From Acidobacteriota bacterium (GTDB lineage: Bacteria > Acidobacteriota > Vicinamibacteria > Vicinamibacterales > SCN-69-37): a stretch of DNA of 64,000 nt. This document shows, piece by piece, positions 25,090 through 35,524 of the stretch. The notes beneath the pieces are model-generated. The model searched no databases. It was not told where the DNA came from and saw nothing but the letters and a program-made list of their open reading frames with translations. The translations under genes were made by a program, and so were the position numbers. Every line of letters begins with the position of its first letter. Within the stretch, counting starts at the first letter, position 1. The DNA lies in contig JADJUS010000004.1 of the NCBI GenBank assembly GCA_016716905.1, forward strand, positions 1,550,001 through 1,614,000. Reading direction: 5' to 3'.

Positions 25090-26089
25090 TCTCAAACGTG
25101 AGCGACTGGCCTCCTGTGCCCGACCACGTCGTGAAGTTGAACGTAGAGGCGCGCGTCACTTTGTAGACTTGAATCGGGTGATAGGTGAGCGGCGTGCCGG
25201 CGCGGTATTGCTGCGGCGGTTGGGCGGCTTCCATGAAGTACGCGGTGTTGGGGCCTACGACGGTGGCGGTGCCATCGCGTTCCAGCAGGACGGCCGTCTC
25301 ACGATCGATCGCCAGCGCACGGGCCGGACGAGCCGGAGTGGCGCCATTCGCCTTCAGCCAGCCATCCTGGTGCAGGCGCGCCATGAAGGCGACGGTGCGT
25401 CCAAGCCTGCTTCGTTCCACCACGTGGCTGTCGGTGATGAGCCCGTCCAAGTACTTCAAGGAAAGGAAGTCCTTGTCGAGGGTGATGTCCGGCGACAGCG
25501 GATCGGCCAGCGCCTGCGCTGTGGTGATCGACGCGCGCATGGCGGAGTACGAAAACTCACTGAGGATCGCCAGTCCGGCTGACGTACCGCCGACCGGCAC
25601 CCCACGGGCCGCGGCCGCGTTGACCATCGTCTCCACCGGTGAGTCTTTGAAGAACGTGACGTACTTGCTCTGATCACCGCCGGCGAAGAAGATCGCCTCG
25701 GCGCGTCCCAGGCGTTCCAGGAGCTTCGGGTCAGACGACGCCTCGCGAGACTTGACGACAAAACTTTCGATCGAGTCCAGGCCACCGATCTTCATGGCGA
25801 AGGGGTGATAGCCGTCGGCCCCGGACGCACGCAGCACCACGATGTCGCCGCCGCCCGCATGCGCGAACAGCCACTTGAACGCGTCAGGCTGATCCGTCCC
25901 GCCACCCGCCAGCAACACTCCACCGGTGGTGGCCGGCTTCACATCCGCTTCGTTGCCGGTCAGATAGTGGTCATACAACTCGCCGCGCGTCACCGTCGTC
26001 GGCCACGCCGGCTCCTGGGAGGCCAATGGCCCGGCGATCACACACGCCACAACAGCTGCGCGTAGCACCAGGCTGCGCTTCCACGTCAT
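25061..26089 (-). CDS. Exported cyanophycinase-like peptidase (S51)
   Basis: About 342 residues. ATG 26089 overlaps the methyltransferase stop as ATGA; ATG 26101 is an alternative that would overlap by 16. A signal peptide (LVLRAAVVACVIAGPLAS) is followed by the S51 core: GGVLLAGGGTDQ, IFFAGGDQSKYV, GVPVGGTSAGLAILSE (nucleophile Ser) and ITDSHVVERSRLGR (His). The family hydrolyses cyanophycin or other beta-aspartyl peptides, and exported members degrade external polymer. It is the last gene of the leucine-catabolism transcript by position, but the functional link is not obvious. Confidence 0.85.
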   Translation of the reverse strand: MTWKRSLVLRAAVVACVIAGPLASQEPAWPTTVTRGELYDHYLTGNEADVKPATTGGVLLAGGGTDQPDAFKWLFAHAGGGDIVVLRASGADGYHPFAMKIGGLDSIESFVVKSREASSDPKLLERLGRAEAIFFAGGDQSKYVTFFKDSPVETMVNAAAARGVPVGGTSAGLAILSEFSYSAMRASITTAQALADPLSPDITLDKDFLSLKYLDGLITDSHVVERSRLGRTVAFMARLHQDGWLKANGATPARPARALAIDRETAVLLERDGTATVVGPNTAYFMEAAQPPQQYRAGTPLTYHPIQVYKVTRASTFNFTTWSGTGGQSLTFEIRDGVFQER

Positions 26090-26856
26090 CGGTGCAAACA
26101 TCTGGCCCCCAAGCCCTTCTGTCGAAACCCCGCTGCGTCGCTGAAGGAGTCCAGCGGTGCCGGCAGGTCAGTATCAGTCTTGACGTCGCCCGAGACAATC
26201 CCTCGAGGTGCCAGGCGCTCCACCCACTCGTCCCACCAGGGCGTGACCCCACGAGCCAGGGGTTCGAGGATGACCAGCGTCACGCCTCGACCCAGCAGTT
26301 GATCGATGGCCTCAAGCAACTGTGCGCGTTCGGGCTTCGCCAATTCGTTGATGGACCATCCGGCGATCACGCCAGTCCTGGCGAGCACCGCGTCGCTCTG
26401 CTTGAGCAGGTTCCTGGCGGCCGCCACCAGGTCGCCGCGAGTGGCCTGGCCCCGAAGGCCGAGTGTGCGCCAGTTCCAGCGAGCCTCATCAAGCGCCCAG
26501 GGATGCGCGTCAATACCGGTGATGAACGGCGGCGTCTCGTGCAACAGCGCCCACGCCGCACTGCACACGCCGGTGCCGCATCCGAGGTCCACGAGTGATG
26601 ACATGTCCGTGCGCACGCCAAGGTGCGCAATCGCCTCGCGTGTCGTCAGCAGGTGGACCGGTGCATAAAAGAGTGCGAACGCCGCGCGCTTGCCGGCCGA
26701 ATCCAGGGGTGACCGCTCGGGCAACTGGCTGCGTCGTTCCACATAACGCGCCGAGAGCGCACGAACGGCTCGCGTGAATTCCTGGCGCGTCAGGTTGGCC
26801 ATGTGGCGCGCTTCGAGCGCCACAAGCCATGTCGTGAGTCTTGGGTCCGCAATCAT
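26086..26856 (-). CDS. SAM-dependent methyltransferase of unknown target
   Basis: 256 residues from ATG 26856, which overlaps the HMG-CoA lyase stop as ATGA; the open frame up to 27036 is Arg-rich and non-coding in character. Motif I is SLVDLGCGTGVCSAAWALL, followed by ITGIDAHPWALDEARWNWR and GVIAGWSINELA, and late VTLVILEPLARGVTPWWDEW. A helical N-terminal domain (FTRAVRALSARYVERRSQL) precedes the Rossmann fold. It resembles Rsm22-type or generic small-molecule methyltransferases, but the target cannot be fixed. It sits between catabolic genes and cyanophycinase in an unbroken same-strand run. Confidence 0.65.
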   Translation of the reverse strand: MIADPRLTTWLVALEARHMANLTRQEFTRAVRALSARYVERRSQLPERSPLDSAGKRAAFALFYAPVHLLTTREAIAHLGVRTDMSSLVDLGCGTGVCSAAWALLHETPPFITGIDAHPWALDEARWNWRTLGLRGQATRGDLVAAARNLLKQSDAVLARTGVIAGWSINELAKPERAQLLEAIDQLLGRGVTLVILEPLARGVTPWWDEWVERLAPRGIVSGDVKTDTDLPAPLDSFSDAAGFRQKGLGARCLHR

Positions 26857-27755
26857 CGCGCGGGGCGCGCCTGGGTATAACGCGAGGGAAGGGCGTGGCC
26901 CAACGCCGGCACGAGCGCCAGCGCTGCGTCCGAGACCGCGTCGATGGCGATGCCCGGCTCGATGCCGAGGCCGTTCAGCATGTAGACCAGATCTTCTGTG
27001 GCGAGGTTTCCCGTGGCTCGCGGGGCGTACGGACATCCGCCAAGGCCACCGGCCGACGAATCGAACGTGGTGATGCCAAACTCAAGCGAGGCCAGCACGT
27101 TGGCGAGCGCCATGCCGCGCGTGTCGTGAAAGTGCAGGGCGACGCGGTCGGCGGGAATGGCCGCAAGCAGACGCGGCAGCATCGCCTTGACTTGGCCGGG
27201 ATGGGCCACGCCGATCGTGTCGCTGACCGCCACTTCGAAGACTCCGATGTCGAGGAGTCGCTGCGTCAGCGTCACCACGCGTTCGACAGGCACGTCTCCT
27301 TCAAACGGGCAGCCGAATGCGGTCGAGAGGTAGCCCCTGACCCGGAGGCCTGCGGTTGTGGCCATCGAGGCCACGTTGCGGTAGGCCTCGAACGACGCGT
27401 CGATCGATCGATTCGTGTTGCGCTGGCTGAATGTCTCAGAGGCAGCAAGGAAGATCGCGATGTCGGTGACGCCCGCCCCGATCGCGCGCTCCAGCCCATT
27501 CACATTAGGGACCAGCGCCGAATACCTCACGCCCGGTTTCCGCGTGATGCCCGCAAAGACATCCTCTGCGTCGTCGAGCTGCGGAATCCATTTCGGGCTG
27601 ACGAAGGCCGACACTTCGATCTCGCGCAGGCCGGCAAGGCTGAGTCGATCGACAAACGCGATCTTGTCCGTTGTGCTGATTCGCGCGGCTTCATTCTGCA
27701 GGCCGTCGCGCGGGCCCACCTCCACCACCGTCACCGTCTTCGGCAATGTGGCCAC
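26853..27755 (-). CDS. mvaB: Hydroxymethylglutaryl-CoA lyase
   Basis: 300 residues, full length for the family. It cleaves 3-hydroxy-3-methylglutaryl-CoA to acetyl-CoA and acetoacetate, the last step of leucine breakdown. Motifs are VGPRDGLQNE near the N-terminus, the metal-binding HFHDTRG (His208, His210), and the signature GGLGGCPYAPRATGN with catalytic Cys241. The start is GTG 27755, three bases after the biotin-carrier stop. The neighbouring carboxylase and hydratase genes make the pathway assignment firm. The substrate specificity is the standard one for this family. Confidence 0.93.
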   Translation of the reverse strand: MATLPKTVTVVEVGPRDGLQNEAARISTTDKIAFVDRLSLAGLREIEVSAFVSPKWIPQLDDAEDVFAGITRKPGVRYSALVPNVNGLERAIGAGVTDIAIFLAASETFSQRNTNRSIDASFEAYRNVASMATTAGLRVRGYLSTAFGCPFEGDVPVERVVTLTQRLLDIGVFEVAVSDTIGVAHPGQVKAMLPRLLAAIPADRVALHFHDTRGMALANVLASLEFGITTFDSSAGGLGGCPYAPRATGNLATEDLVYMLNGLGIEPGIAIDAVSDAALALVPALGHALPSRYTQARPAR

Positions 27756-27758
27756 GGC

Positions 27759-28241
27759 CTATTCCAACTCCACGAGCACCGCCGCCGCAGGCACCAACTC
27801 GCCTTCGCGACAATGCACGGCTTTCACTTTGCCGTCACGAGGTGCACGCAGCGGCATCTCCATCTTCATGGCTTCAACCACCACCAGTGGGTCGCCCTCC
27901 GACACCGCGCTGCCCACTTCCACATGCAGCCTGATGACCGTGGCCGACATGGGCGCCCTGATGCTGTCGTCAACCACTCTGTGCCGCACGCGCGACGATG
28001 CGGGTTCCACCTGCCACTGGGTTGTGGCGCCATCAACACCGGTCCAGACGCCGTCAGGTGCTTGCACGCCCACGGCGGTTCGCCCAAGGCTTCCGTCTGT
28101 CTTATGGGTAATCGACCACCGGCCGTCAGGGCGCGCGGTGACAATGAACTCGCCTTCAACGCCGTCGATGGTGACGACAGAGCCTTCCACGCTGGCGAGC
28201 CAGTCGCGGCGGCCGTCGCTGAGTCGAAAGGCCGTCGCCAT
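27759..28241 (-). CDS. Separate biotin-carrier subunit of acyl-CoA carboxylase
   Basis: 160 residues from ATG 28241 (the frame is open to 28274). Residues 88-160 form a biotinyl domain with the target EAMKMEMP (Lys126) and preceding IRAPMSATVIRLHVEVG. Residues 1-85 look like the BT (beta-barrel) linker found between biotin carboxylase and carrier in methylcrotonyl-CoA carboxylase alpha chains. It starts two bases after the biotin carboxylase stop. Together the two chains add up to about 656 residues, the length of an ordinary single alpha chain, so this looks like a natural split of that subunit. Confidence 0.88.
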   Translation of the reverse strand: MATAFRLSDGRRDWLASVEGSVVTIDGVEGEFIVTARPDGRWSITHKTDGSLGRTAVGVQAPDGVWTGVDGATTQWQVEPASSRVRHRVVDDSIRAPMSATVIRLHVEVGSAVSEGDPLVVVEAMKMEMPLRAPRDGKVKAVHCREGELVPAAAVLVELE

Positions 28242-28243
28242 CG

Positions 28244-29734
28244 CTACCACGCCACCTTTCCAAGCGACGACCACGGATCAACGCCACCCGACACGCGACC
28301 CTCGGCCACCGCAGGCTTCGCAGCGCCAGTGAGAGACAGCATCGCGGCCAGAGCCACTTGCGCGTGCATGTCGTTGTCAGCGGGCGGCGCCGTAAATTCA
28401 GCCAGATGTTCTTCGATGAAGCGCGTGTGTGTGCGGCCGGCGCGCACCTCGGGATTGTGGAGCAGCGCCAGCAGGAACGAGATGTTGTGGCGAATGCCGA
28501 GAATCTCAAAGGACCGCAGCGCGAGTGCGGCTCGCGCCCACGCGGCGTCGCGGGTCTCTCCAGACGTGATGACCTTGGCGATCATCGGGTCGTAGTGGAC
28601 GGAGATGTGCTGGCCTTCGGTTACGCCGGCATCCACGCGAATGCCGGGCCCCTGGGGCTCGCGGTAGCGGAGGAGTGGCCCCGCCTGTGGCAGGAAGTTC
28701 GCAAACGGGTCTTCGGCGTAGACGCGGCACTCCACCGCGGCGCCCCGCATCGTCACATCGTCTTGCCTGAAGGGGAGCGGCTCACCGGAGGCCACCAGTA
28801 GCTGCGCGCGCACCAGGTCGAGGCCCGTCAGCATTTCGGTGACCGGATGCTCCACCTGCAGCCGCGTATTCATCTCGAGGAAATAGAAGTCCTCACCCGA
28901 TAGCAGAAACTCGATCGTGCCCGCGTTGACGTAGCCCACCGCGGCGGCGGCAGCCACCGCTGCACGCGTCATGCGCTCGCGCAGTGCGGGCGTCATGGTG
29001 GGACCCGGCGCTTCTTCGATCACTTTCTGATGCCGGCGTTGCAGTGTGCAGTCGCGTTCGAACAGATGCACGGTGGAACCGTGCTGGTCGGCCATGACCT
29101 GCACTTCGATATGCCTCGGCCGATCGATCAATCGTTCGACGTAGAGCGTGCCGTCGGCGAAAGAGCGTTCGGCTTCACGGCGGGCCGCATCAATCGCCTC
29201 CGCGCTTTCTGCCTCGGTGCGGACGATTCGCATGCCCTTGCCCCCGCCGCCGGCAGAGGCCTTGAGCAGTGCCGGATATCCCACCTTCGCGATCGATGCG
29301 AGAACGGCCTCCGCGCCTTGACCGGTTGGCGTGTCTCCGGGCACCACCGGCACGCCGGCTTTCGACACGGCTTCCCGGGCCGCTGTCTTGGAGCCCATGC
29401 GCTCGATGACCGATGACGATGGCCCGATGAAGGTGAGGCCGCGTTCTTCACACGCGCGAGCGAAGCCGGCGTTTTCAGAGAGGAAGCCGTAACCGGGATG
29501 AATGGCGTCGGCGCCCGTCCGGGCGGCGGCGTCCAGAATGGCCGGGACGCGCAGGTAACTGGCTGATGCTGCGGCCGGACCGATGCACACCGCATCGTGC
29601 GCGGCCATCACGTGCGGGGCTCCGGCGTCGGCTTCCGAGTAGACCGCGACGGTCTCGATGCCCAGTTCGCGGCAAGCGCGAATGATGCGGACGGCGATTT
29701 CACCCCGATTGGCGATGAGGACCCGGCGAATCAT
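28244..29734 (-). CDS. Biotin carboxylase, methylcrotonyl-CoA carboxylase alpha-type
   Basis: 496 residues from ATG 29734; the frame extends to 29863 without coding character. It has the full ATP-grasp biotin carboxylase: MIRRVLIANRGEIAVRIIRA, the ATP loop KASAGGGGKGMRIV, HIEVQVMADQHG, and EMNTRLQVEHPVTE with catalytic residues. It carboxylates biotin on the carrier encoded next to it. The C-terminus DPWSSLGKVAW is where the BT domain would normally start, so the chain ends within the usual linker. Its stop is two bases before the carrier's start, and it follows enoyl-CoA hydratase at a gap of seven bases. Confidence 0.92.
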   Translation of the reverse strand: MIRRVLIANRGEIAVRIIRACRELGIETVAVYSEADAGAPHVMAAHDAVCIGPAAASASYLRVPAILDAAARTGADAIHPGYGFLSENAGFARACEERGLTFIGPSSSVIERMGSKTAAREAVSKAGVPVVPGDTPTGQGAEAVLASIAKVGYPALLKASAGGGGKGMRIVRTEAESAEAIDAARREAERSFADGTLYVERLIDRPRHIEVQVMADQHGSTVHLFERDCTLQRRHQKVIEEAPGPTMTPALRERMTRAAVAAAAAVGYVNAGTIEFLLSGEDFYFLEMNTRLQVEHPVTEMLTGLDLVRAQLLVASGEPLPFRQDDVTMRGAAVECRVYAEDPFANFLPQAGPLLRYREPQGPGIRVDAGVTEGQHISVHYDPMIAKVITSGETRDAAWARAALALRSFEILGIRHNISFLLALLHNPEVRAGRTHTRFIEEHLAEFTAPPADNDMHAQVALAAMLSLTGAAKPAVAEGRVSGGVDPWSSLGKVAW

Positions 29735-29741
29735 GACCGGT

Positions 29742-30515
29742 TCATGCCTGCCACGACGCGGGCCGCTTCTGGAGGAATGCCTGCATGCCTTCCTGGCCTT
29801 CGGCTGACACACGCTGCGTCGCAATCGCGTCCACGGTCTGGTCCATGACATCCGCCGGAGCATGGCCGGCCACTTGGCTGAGCAGGCGCTTGGTGGCGGC
29901 GACGGCGCCCGGACCGGCCTTCAGGAACTGCGCGACGTGCCGGTCCACCGTGAGATCGAGCCGGTCTTCGCTGACCACGTCGTGGACCAGGCCAATCTGG
30001 TGAGCTCGCGTTGCCGAGAACCGCGCGCCACTGAGGCACAACTCGCGGGCCGCCGAAAGTCCAATCTTCCGGACCACGTAGGGGGAGATCATCGCCGGCA
30101 GAATGCCGAGCACCACTTCAGTGAATCCGAACATGGCCGTATCAGCAGCCACGACCACATCGCAGACGGCCGCCAGGCCCGCGCCGCCGCCCAGTGCGGC
30201 TCCATGGATGCGGCCGATGACCGGGACGGGCAAGCTGTCGAGCGCCAGGAACATCGCCGCAGCCACTCGCGCATCGGCGAGATTCTCTTCGCGAGAATAG
30301 CCAGCCATCTTCGACATCCATTGCAGGTCGGCCCCCGCGCAGAACGACGCGCCGGCGCCTCGCAGCACGACCACACGCACCGACCCGTCGGTGGGCACAC
30401 TCGCGGCCCACTCGGACAAGTCGTGAATCAGCTCTTCGTTGAACGCATTGCGCACGGTGGGCCGGTTCAGCGTCACCGTGGTGACGGGACCTGGCGAGAC
30501 GAGAAGTGTCGACAT
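29742..30515 (-). CDS. Enoyl-CoA hydratase, probable methylglutaconyl-CoA hydratase
   Basis: 257 residues from ATG 30515 (ATG 30524 is possible; the frame is open further without a start-like context). Crotonase motifs are GASFCAGADLQWM (oxyanion loop), GRIHGAALGGGAGLAAVCDVVV, and FGFTEVVLGILPAMISPYVV with the general acid-base Glu. Members of this family hydrate 3-methylglutaconyl-CoA to HMG-CoA. Its place between carboxylase beta and biotin carboxylase, with HMG-CoA lyase downstream, is what supports that substrate. On its own the sequence supports only the enoyl-CoA hydratase family. Confidence 0.85.
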   Translation of the reverse strand: MSTLLVSPGPVTTVTLNRPTVRNAFNEELIHDLSEWAASVPTDGSVRVVVLRGAGASFCAGADLQWMSKMAGYSREENLADARVAAAMFLALDSLPVPVIGRIHGAALGGGAGLAAVCDVVVAADTAMFGFTEVVLGILPAMISPYVVRKIGLSAARELCLSGARFSATRAHQIGLVHDVVSEDRLDLTVDRHVAQFLKAGPGAVAATKRLLSQVAGHAPADVMDQTVDAIATQRVSAEGQEGMQAFLQKRPASWQA

Positions 30516-30538
30516 TGGTGACATCCGCTCTAACGGGA

Positions 30539-32158
<1,620 letters not shown>

Positions 32159-32214
32159 TGTACAGGCGTGGCGGTCAGGCGAAGTACAATGGCCCCCATG
32201 GGAGTGGAAATACC

Positions 32215-32421
32215 GTGAGTGACCGTACCTCCATCTTGCTCGGCGCCCTGGCGGGCGCCGTCGTGGGCGGCTGCATGGGCTACCTGTTCTTCACCGAGGA
32301 TGGGCGCCGGCTTCGTGAAGACCTTGAACCCCGACTCGCGGACCTGGCGACCGAAATTGACCGCGCCCGGTCCATGGTGAAGAACGCGCGCGCGGATGTC
32401 TCCCCCTTCGGACGCTCGTAG
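32215..32421 (+). CDS. Small YtxH-like membrane protein
   Basis: 68 residues from GTG 32215, with GGAG about ten bases upstream. A single membrane span (ILLGALAGAVVGGCMGYLFF) is followed by TEDGRRLREDLEPRLADLATEIDRARS, an amphipathic helix of the YtxH/gas-vesicle GvpP-like type. An upstream ATG at 32198 hits a stop after five codons. It overlaps the YihY gene by 26 bases, which is consistent with an operon. Function is unknown. Confidence 0.6.
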   Translation: MSDRTSILLGALAGAVVGGCMGYLFFTEDGRRLREDLEPRLADLATEIDRARSMVKNARADVSPFGRS

Positions 32422-33364
32422 CACCGGCGCACCGCCCGAGACGGCCGGGCCGCCCAGGCCCGTTCGCACGGCCAGGCGGCTGGGCCGGCGACTGGCGCGC
32501 AGCCTCACGATCGGCGTGCAGGCCGCCGGGCGAGGCGTCGTGGAGTTCTTCAACAGCGAGAACCTGACGTTCTCGGCCTCGATTGCGTACTACGCGCTCT
32601 TGTCACTTTTCCCGTTTTCACTGCTGGTGCTGTCGGTGCTTGGTCAGCTCGCGATGAGCGAGGGGGGATCGACACTGCTGCAGCTGCTGACGCGGGCGAT
32701 GCCCGCCCGTGTGGAGTTCCTGGCGCAGATCGAGGCCCTGGGCCCGCGCGCCCTGCAACTGGGCGTGATGGGAACACTGGTGATGCTGTGGGCGGCCATG
32801 GGAGTCTTTGGCGCCATCACCTCCGCCGTGAATCATGCCTGGGGTGTGGAGAAGCCACGCGGATTCTGGCACCACAAACTGTTTACGCTCCTGATGCTTC
32901 TCACCGCCGGCGTCCTGATGGTTGTCGCCCTTGTCATCGTGGGAGCCCTTCAGGTGAGCGAGACCGGATGGTTCAACACCTTGTCGGCGAGATGGCCGCT
33001 GGTGGGATGGGTGGAGGGCGTGGTGGTGCGCAATGCGCCGATGCCTCTGTTCATGATGGTCGTGGGGCTGATCTACTACTACGCTCCCAACGCGGAGGTG
33101 CGTCTGAGAGACGTCTGGGTCGGTGCGTTGCTGGCCGGCCTGCTCTGGCGCGGGGCATTTGCGCTGTTCACGTGGTACCTGCGGGACTTGTCGCGCTTCA
33201 ACGTTGATGGGTCGGTAGCCACGGTAATCGCATTCCTGACCTGGGTGTACTTCTCGGCGGCGATACTGCTGTACGGCGCGGAAGTGTCTGCCGCGTATGC
33301 GCGCCTGCGGAAGCAGATTCCACAAACAGAACCGGCCGCGCCCGAGCGTGAGCCGGTCGCCTGA
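32396..33364 (+). CDS. YihY/BrkB-family membrane protein
   Basis: 322 residues with six membrane segments: LTFSASIAYYALLSLFPFSL opens the family domain, then spans near 120-145, 165-190, 210-230, 245-265 and 270-295. The block DGSVATVIAFLTWVYFSAAILLYGAE is the conserved C-terminal YihY motif. The family (UPF0761, once called ribonuclease BN) has no established biochemical role. Basic N- and acidic C-terminal tails are cytoplasmic by charge. It starts inside the upstream YtxH-like gene and is followed by the DUF255 protein after a 15-base gap. Confidence 0.85.
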   Translation: MSPPSDARSTGAPPETAGPPRPVRTARRLGRRLARSLTIGVQAAGRGVVEFFNSENLTFSASIAYYALLSLFPFSLLVLSVLGQLAMSEGGSTLLQLLTRAMPARVEFLAQIEALGPRALQLGVMGTLVMLWAAMGVFGAITSAVNHAWGVEKPRGFWHHKLFTLLMLLTAGVLMVVALVIVGALQVSETGWFNTLSARWPLVGWVEGVVVRNAPMPLFMMVVGLIYYYAPNAEVRLRDVWVGALLAGLLWRGAFALFTWYLRDLSRFNVDGSVATVIAFLTWVYFSAAILLYGAEVSAAYARLRKQIPQTEPAAPEREPVA

Positions 33365-33379
33365 CCCTCGAAGAGACAC

Positions 33380-35524
33380 ATGGCAAACCGTCTTCAGCAC
33401 GAACGCAGTCCCTATCTGCTTCAGCACGCAAACAATCCCGTGGACTGGTATCCCTGGGGCGATGCCGCGTTTGCCCGAGCGCGCGACGAAAACAAACCCA
33501 TCTTCCTCTCGATTGGCTATTCGACGTGTCATTGGTGTCACGTGATGGAGCACGAGTCGTTCGAGGATGAGTCGATCGCGGCGCAGCTCAATCGCGACTT
33601 CATTTCCATCAAGGTTGACCGCGAAGAACGTCCCGACATCGATCGCGTCTACATGACCTTTGTGCAGGCCACGACCGGCGCGGGCGGGTGGCCGATGACG
33701 GTGTTCCTGACGCCCGACCTGCATCCCTTTTTCGGCGGCACGTATTTTCCGCCGACGTCGCGATGGGGCCGGCCGGGATTCAGCGAAGTGCTCACGCACC
33801 TGGCCACCGCGTGGAAAGACGACCCGGCCAAGGTGCGAACAGCGGCCGCGGGACTGCTGACGCAGTTGCGCGAGACCGTCGCGTCTGCCGCGCTGCCAAC
33901 CGTGGTGCCCGTCGCGCCGGTGTCGGCCGTGACCGAGGGCGTCAGCCATTTCACCAAGGCCTACGATCGGCGCAACGGCGGTTTCGGCGGTGCGCCGAAG
34001 TTCCCCAGACCGTCGGAACTCCTGTTCCTGCTCGACGCCTGGGCACTCACGCACGTTCACGAAGCGCGGCAGATGACGGTGGATACGTTGCGGGCGATGG
34101 CGCTTGGCGGCATTCACGATCATCTGGGCGGCGGCTTCCATCGGTACTCCGTGGACGCCGAGTGGCGTGTGCCGCATTTCGAGAAGATGCTCTACGACCA
34201 GTCGCAGCTGGTGCTCGCGAACCTGGCCGCGTCGCAGGCGAGTGGTGACCCGTTTTACGCCTCGGTGGCCGAGGACACGCTCGACTACGTGCGGCACGAC
34301 CTCACGGCGTCGGACGGCGCGTTTTATTCCGCCGAAGACGCCGACTCGCTGGTGCCGGGCGGTGACGTCAAAAGTGAGGGCGCCTTCTACGTGTTCGCGA
34401 CGTCAGAGATCGATCGCCTCTTCCAGGCCGATGCCCCGATCGTGCGTCGCAGGCTTGGGTTGGAAGATGCGGGCAATGCGCCGTCCGACCCGCACGGCGA
34501 GTTTCGCGGTCTCAACATTCCCTATGTGGCGCAGTCGGTGGATGAGATTGCGGCACGAACAGGCCGCAGCGCCGAGGAGGTGCTGCAGGTGCTGGCCGAC
34601 ATGCGGGGGCGGATGTACGAGGCCCGCAGTGACAGGCCCCGCCCGCACCTCGATGACAAAGTCATCACGGCCTGGAACGGATTGATGATTGGCGCGTTTG
34701 CCCGGACGGCCCGGGTCCTGGTGGACAGCCCACGCCGCGATGAGTGGCGCGAGTCGGCGGTGCGTGCGGCGCGCAGCCTGAAGCGCACGGTCTGGAACGA
34801 CACGGGCCGCACGCTCCAGCGCAGGTTTCGCGCTGGCGAGGCGGCGGTGGACGCCTTCTGCGAAGACTACGCGTGTCTCGCTCATGGGTTGATCGAACTG
34901 TTCCAGGCCACCGGCGACGCCGAGTGGCTCGACTGGGCGCTGACCCTGACCGAGGTGCAGACCCAAAAGTTCTGGGACGAGACCGATGGCGGCTGGTTCA
35001 GCACCACCGGCGAAGACCCATCGGTGCTTCTGCGGCTCAAGGAAGACTATGACGGCGCCGAACCCGCCGCCGCGTCCGTCACCGTGCGCAACCTCATGGT
35101 GCTGGCGCATCTGACCGGCGACCACACGTTCATGGACCGCGCGAAGCGCTCACTCGAGCGTTACGGCACCGAACTGGGCCGCGTCGCACGCGTGATGCCC
35201 TACATGGTGTCGAACCTGGCGGCCTGGCACGCACGGGCGTCTCAGATCGTGATTGTCGGCGCGCCCGGTGAGTACCGGCTCGCGCTCGAACGCGTGGTGG
35301 CCGGGCGCTATCTGCCCTTCGCCGTGCAACTCACGCTCACGCCCGGGGCAGGGCAGGACGCACTCGCGGGGCGCTTACCGTGGCTCGCGGCGATGACGCC
35401 TGTGGACAGCCGCGCGGCTGCCTACGTCTGTGCTGACTTCGCTTGCCAGCGGCCCGTGACCACCGCTGCAGAGCTCGAACGCCTGCTCGACGACCTCGCG
35501 GCGCCCAGTCGCGTCATTCTGTAG
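33380..35524 (+). CDS. Thioredoxin-fold DUF255 protein (YyaL/SPATA20 type)
   Basis: 714 residues. The N-terminal thioredoxin-like domain begins MANRLQHERSPYLLQHANNPVDWYPWG and holds the redox-like motif STCHWCHVMEHESFED. The remainder is an alpha/alpha-toroid domain with aromatic-rich repeats (GGFGGAPKFPRPSELLFLL, LGGGFHRYSVDAEWRVPHFE, DDKVITAWNGLMIGAFART). This matches the widespread YyaL/spermatogenesis-associated-20 family, whose toroid resembles N-acylglucosamine 2-epimerases. Function is not established. It has no signal peptide, so it is probably cytosolic. The 3' end overlaps the convergent methyltransferase-fold gene by 11 bases. Confidence 0.9.
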   Translation: MANRLQHERSPYLLQHANNPVDWYPWGDAAFARARDENKPIFLSIGYSTCHWCHVMEHESFEDESIAAQLNRDFISIKVDREERPDIDRVYMTFVQATTGAGGWPMTVFLTPDLHPFFGGTYFPPTSRWGRPGFSEVLTHLATAWKDDPAKVRTAAAGLLTQLRETVASAALPTVVPVAPVSAVTEGVSHFTKAYDRRNGGFGGAPKFPRPSELLFLLDAWALTHVHEARQMTVDTLRAMALGGIHDHLGGGFHRYSVDAEWRVPHFEKMLYDQSQLVLANLAASQASGDPFYASVAEDTLDYVRHDLTASDGAFYSAEDADSLVPGGDVKSEGAFYVFATSEIDRLFQADAPIVRRRLGLEDAGNAPSDPHGEFRGLNIPYVAQSVDEIAARTGRSAEEVLQVLADMRGRMYEARSDRPRPHLDDKVITAWNGLMIGAFARTARVLVDSPRRDEWRESAVRAARSLKRTVWNDTGRTLQRRFRAGEAAVDAFCEDYACLAHGLIELFQATGDAEWLDWALTLTEVQTQKFWDETDGGWFSTTGEDPSVLLRLKEDYDGAEPAAASVTVRNLMVLAHLTGDHTFMDRAKRSLERYGTELGRVARVMPYMVSNLAAWHARASQIVIVGAPGEYRLALERVVAGRYLPFAVQLTLTPGAGQDALAGRLPWLAAMTPVDSRAAAYVCADFACQRPVTTAAELERLLDDLAAPSRVIL

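Noticed and set aside
26841..28595. 584-residue plus-strand frame antisense to HMG-CoA lyase and the biotin carrier
   Set aside because: High GC leaves antisense frames open; the translation is His/Arg-rich and motif-free, and the minus-strand genes are unmistakable.
32618..34297. 559-residue minus-strand frame over YihY and DUF255 genes
   Set aside because: His/Arg/Gln-rich shadow of two well-supported plus-strand genes.
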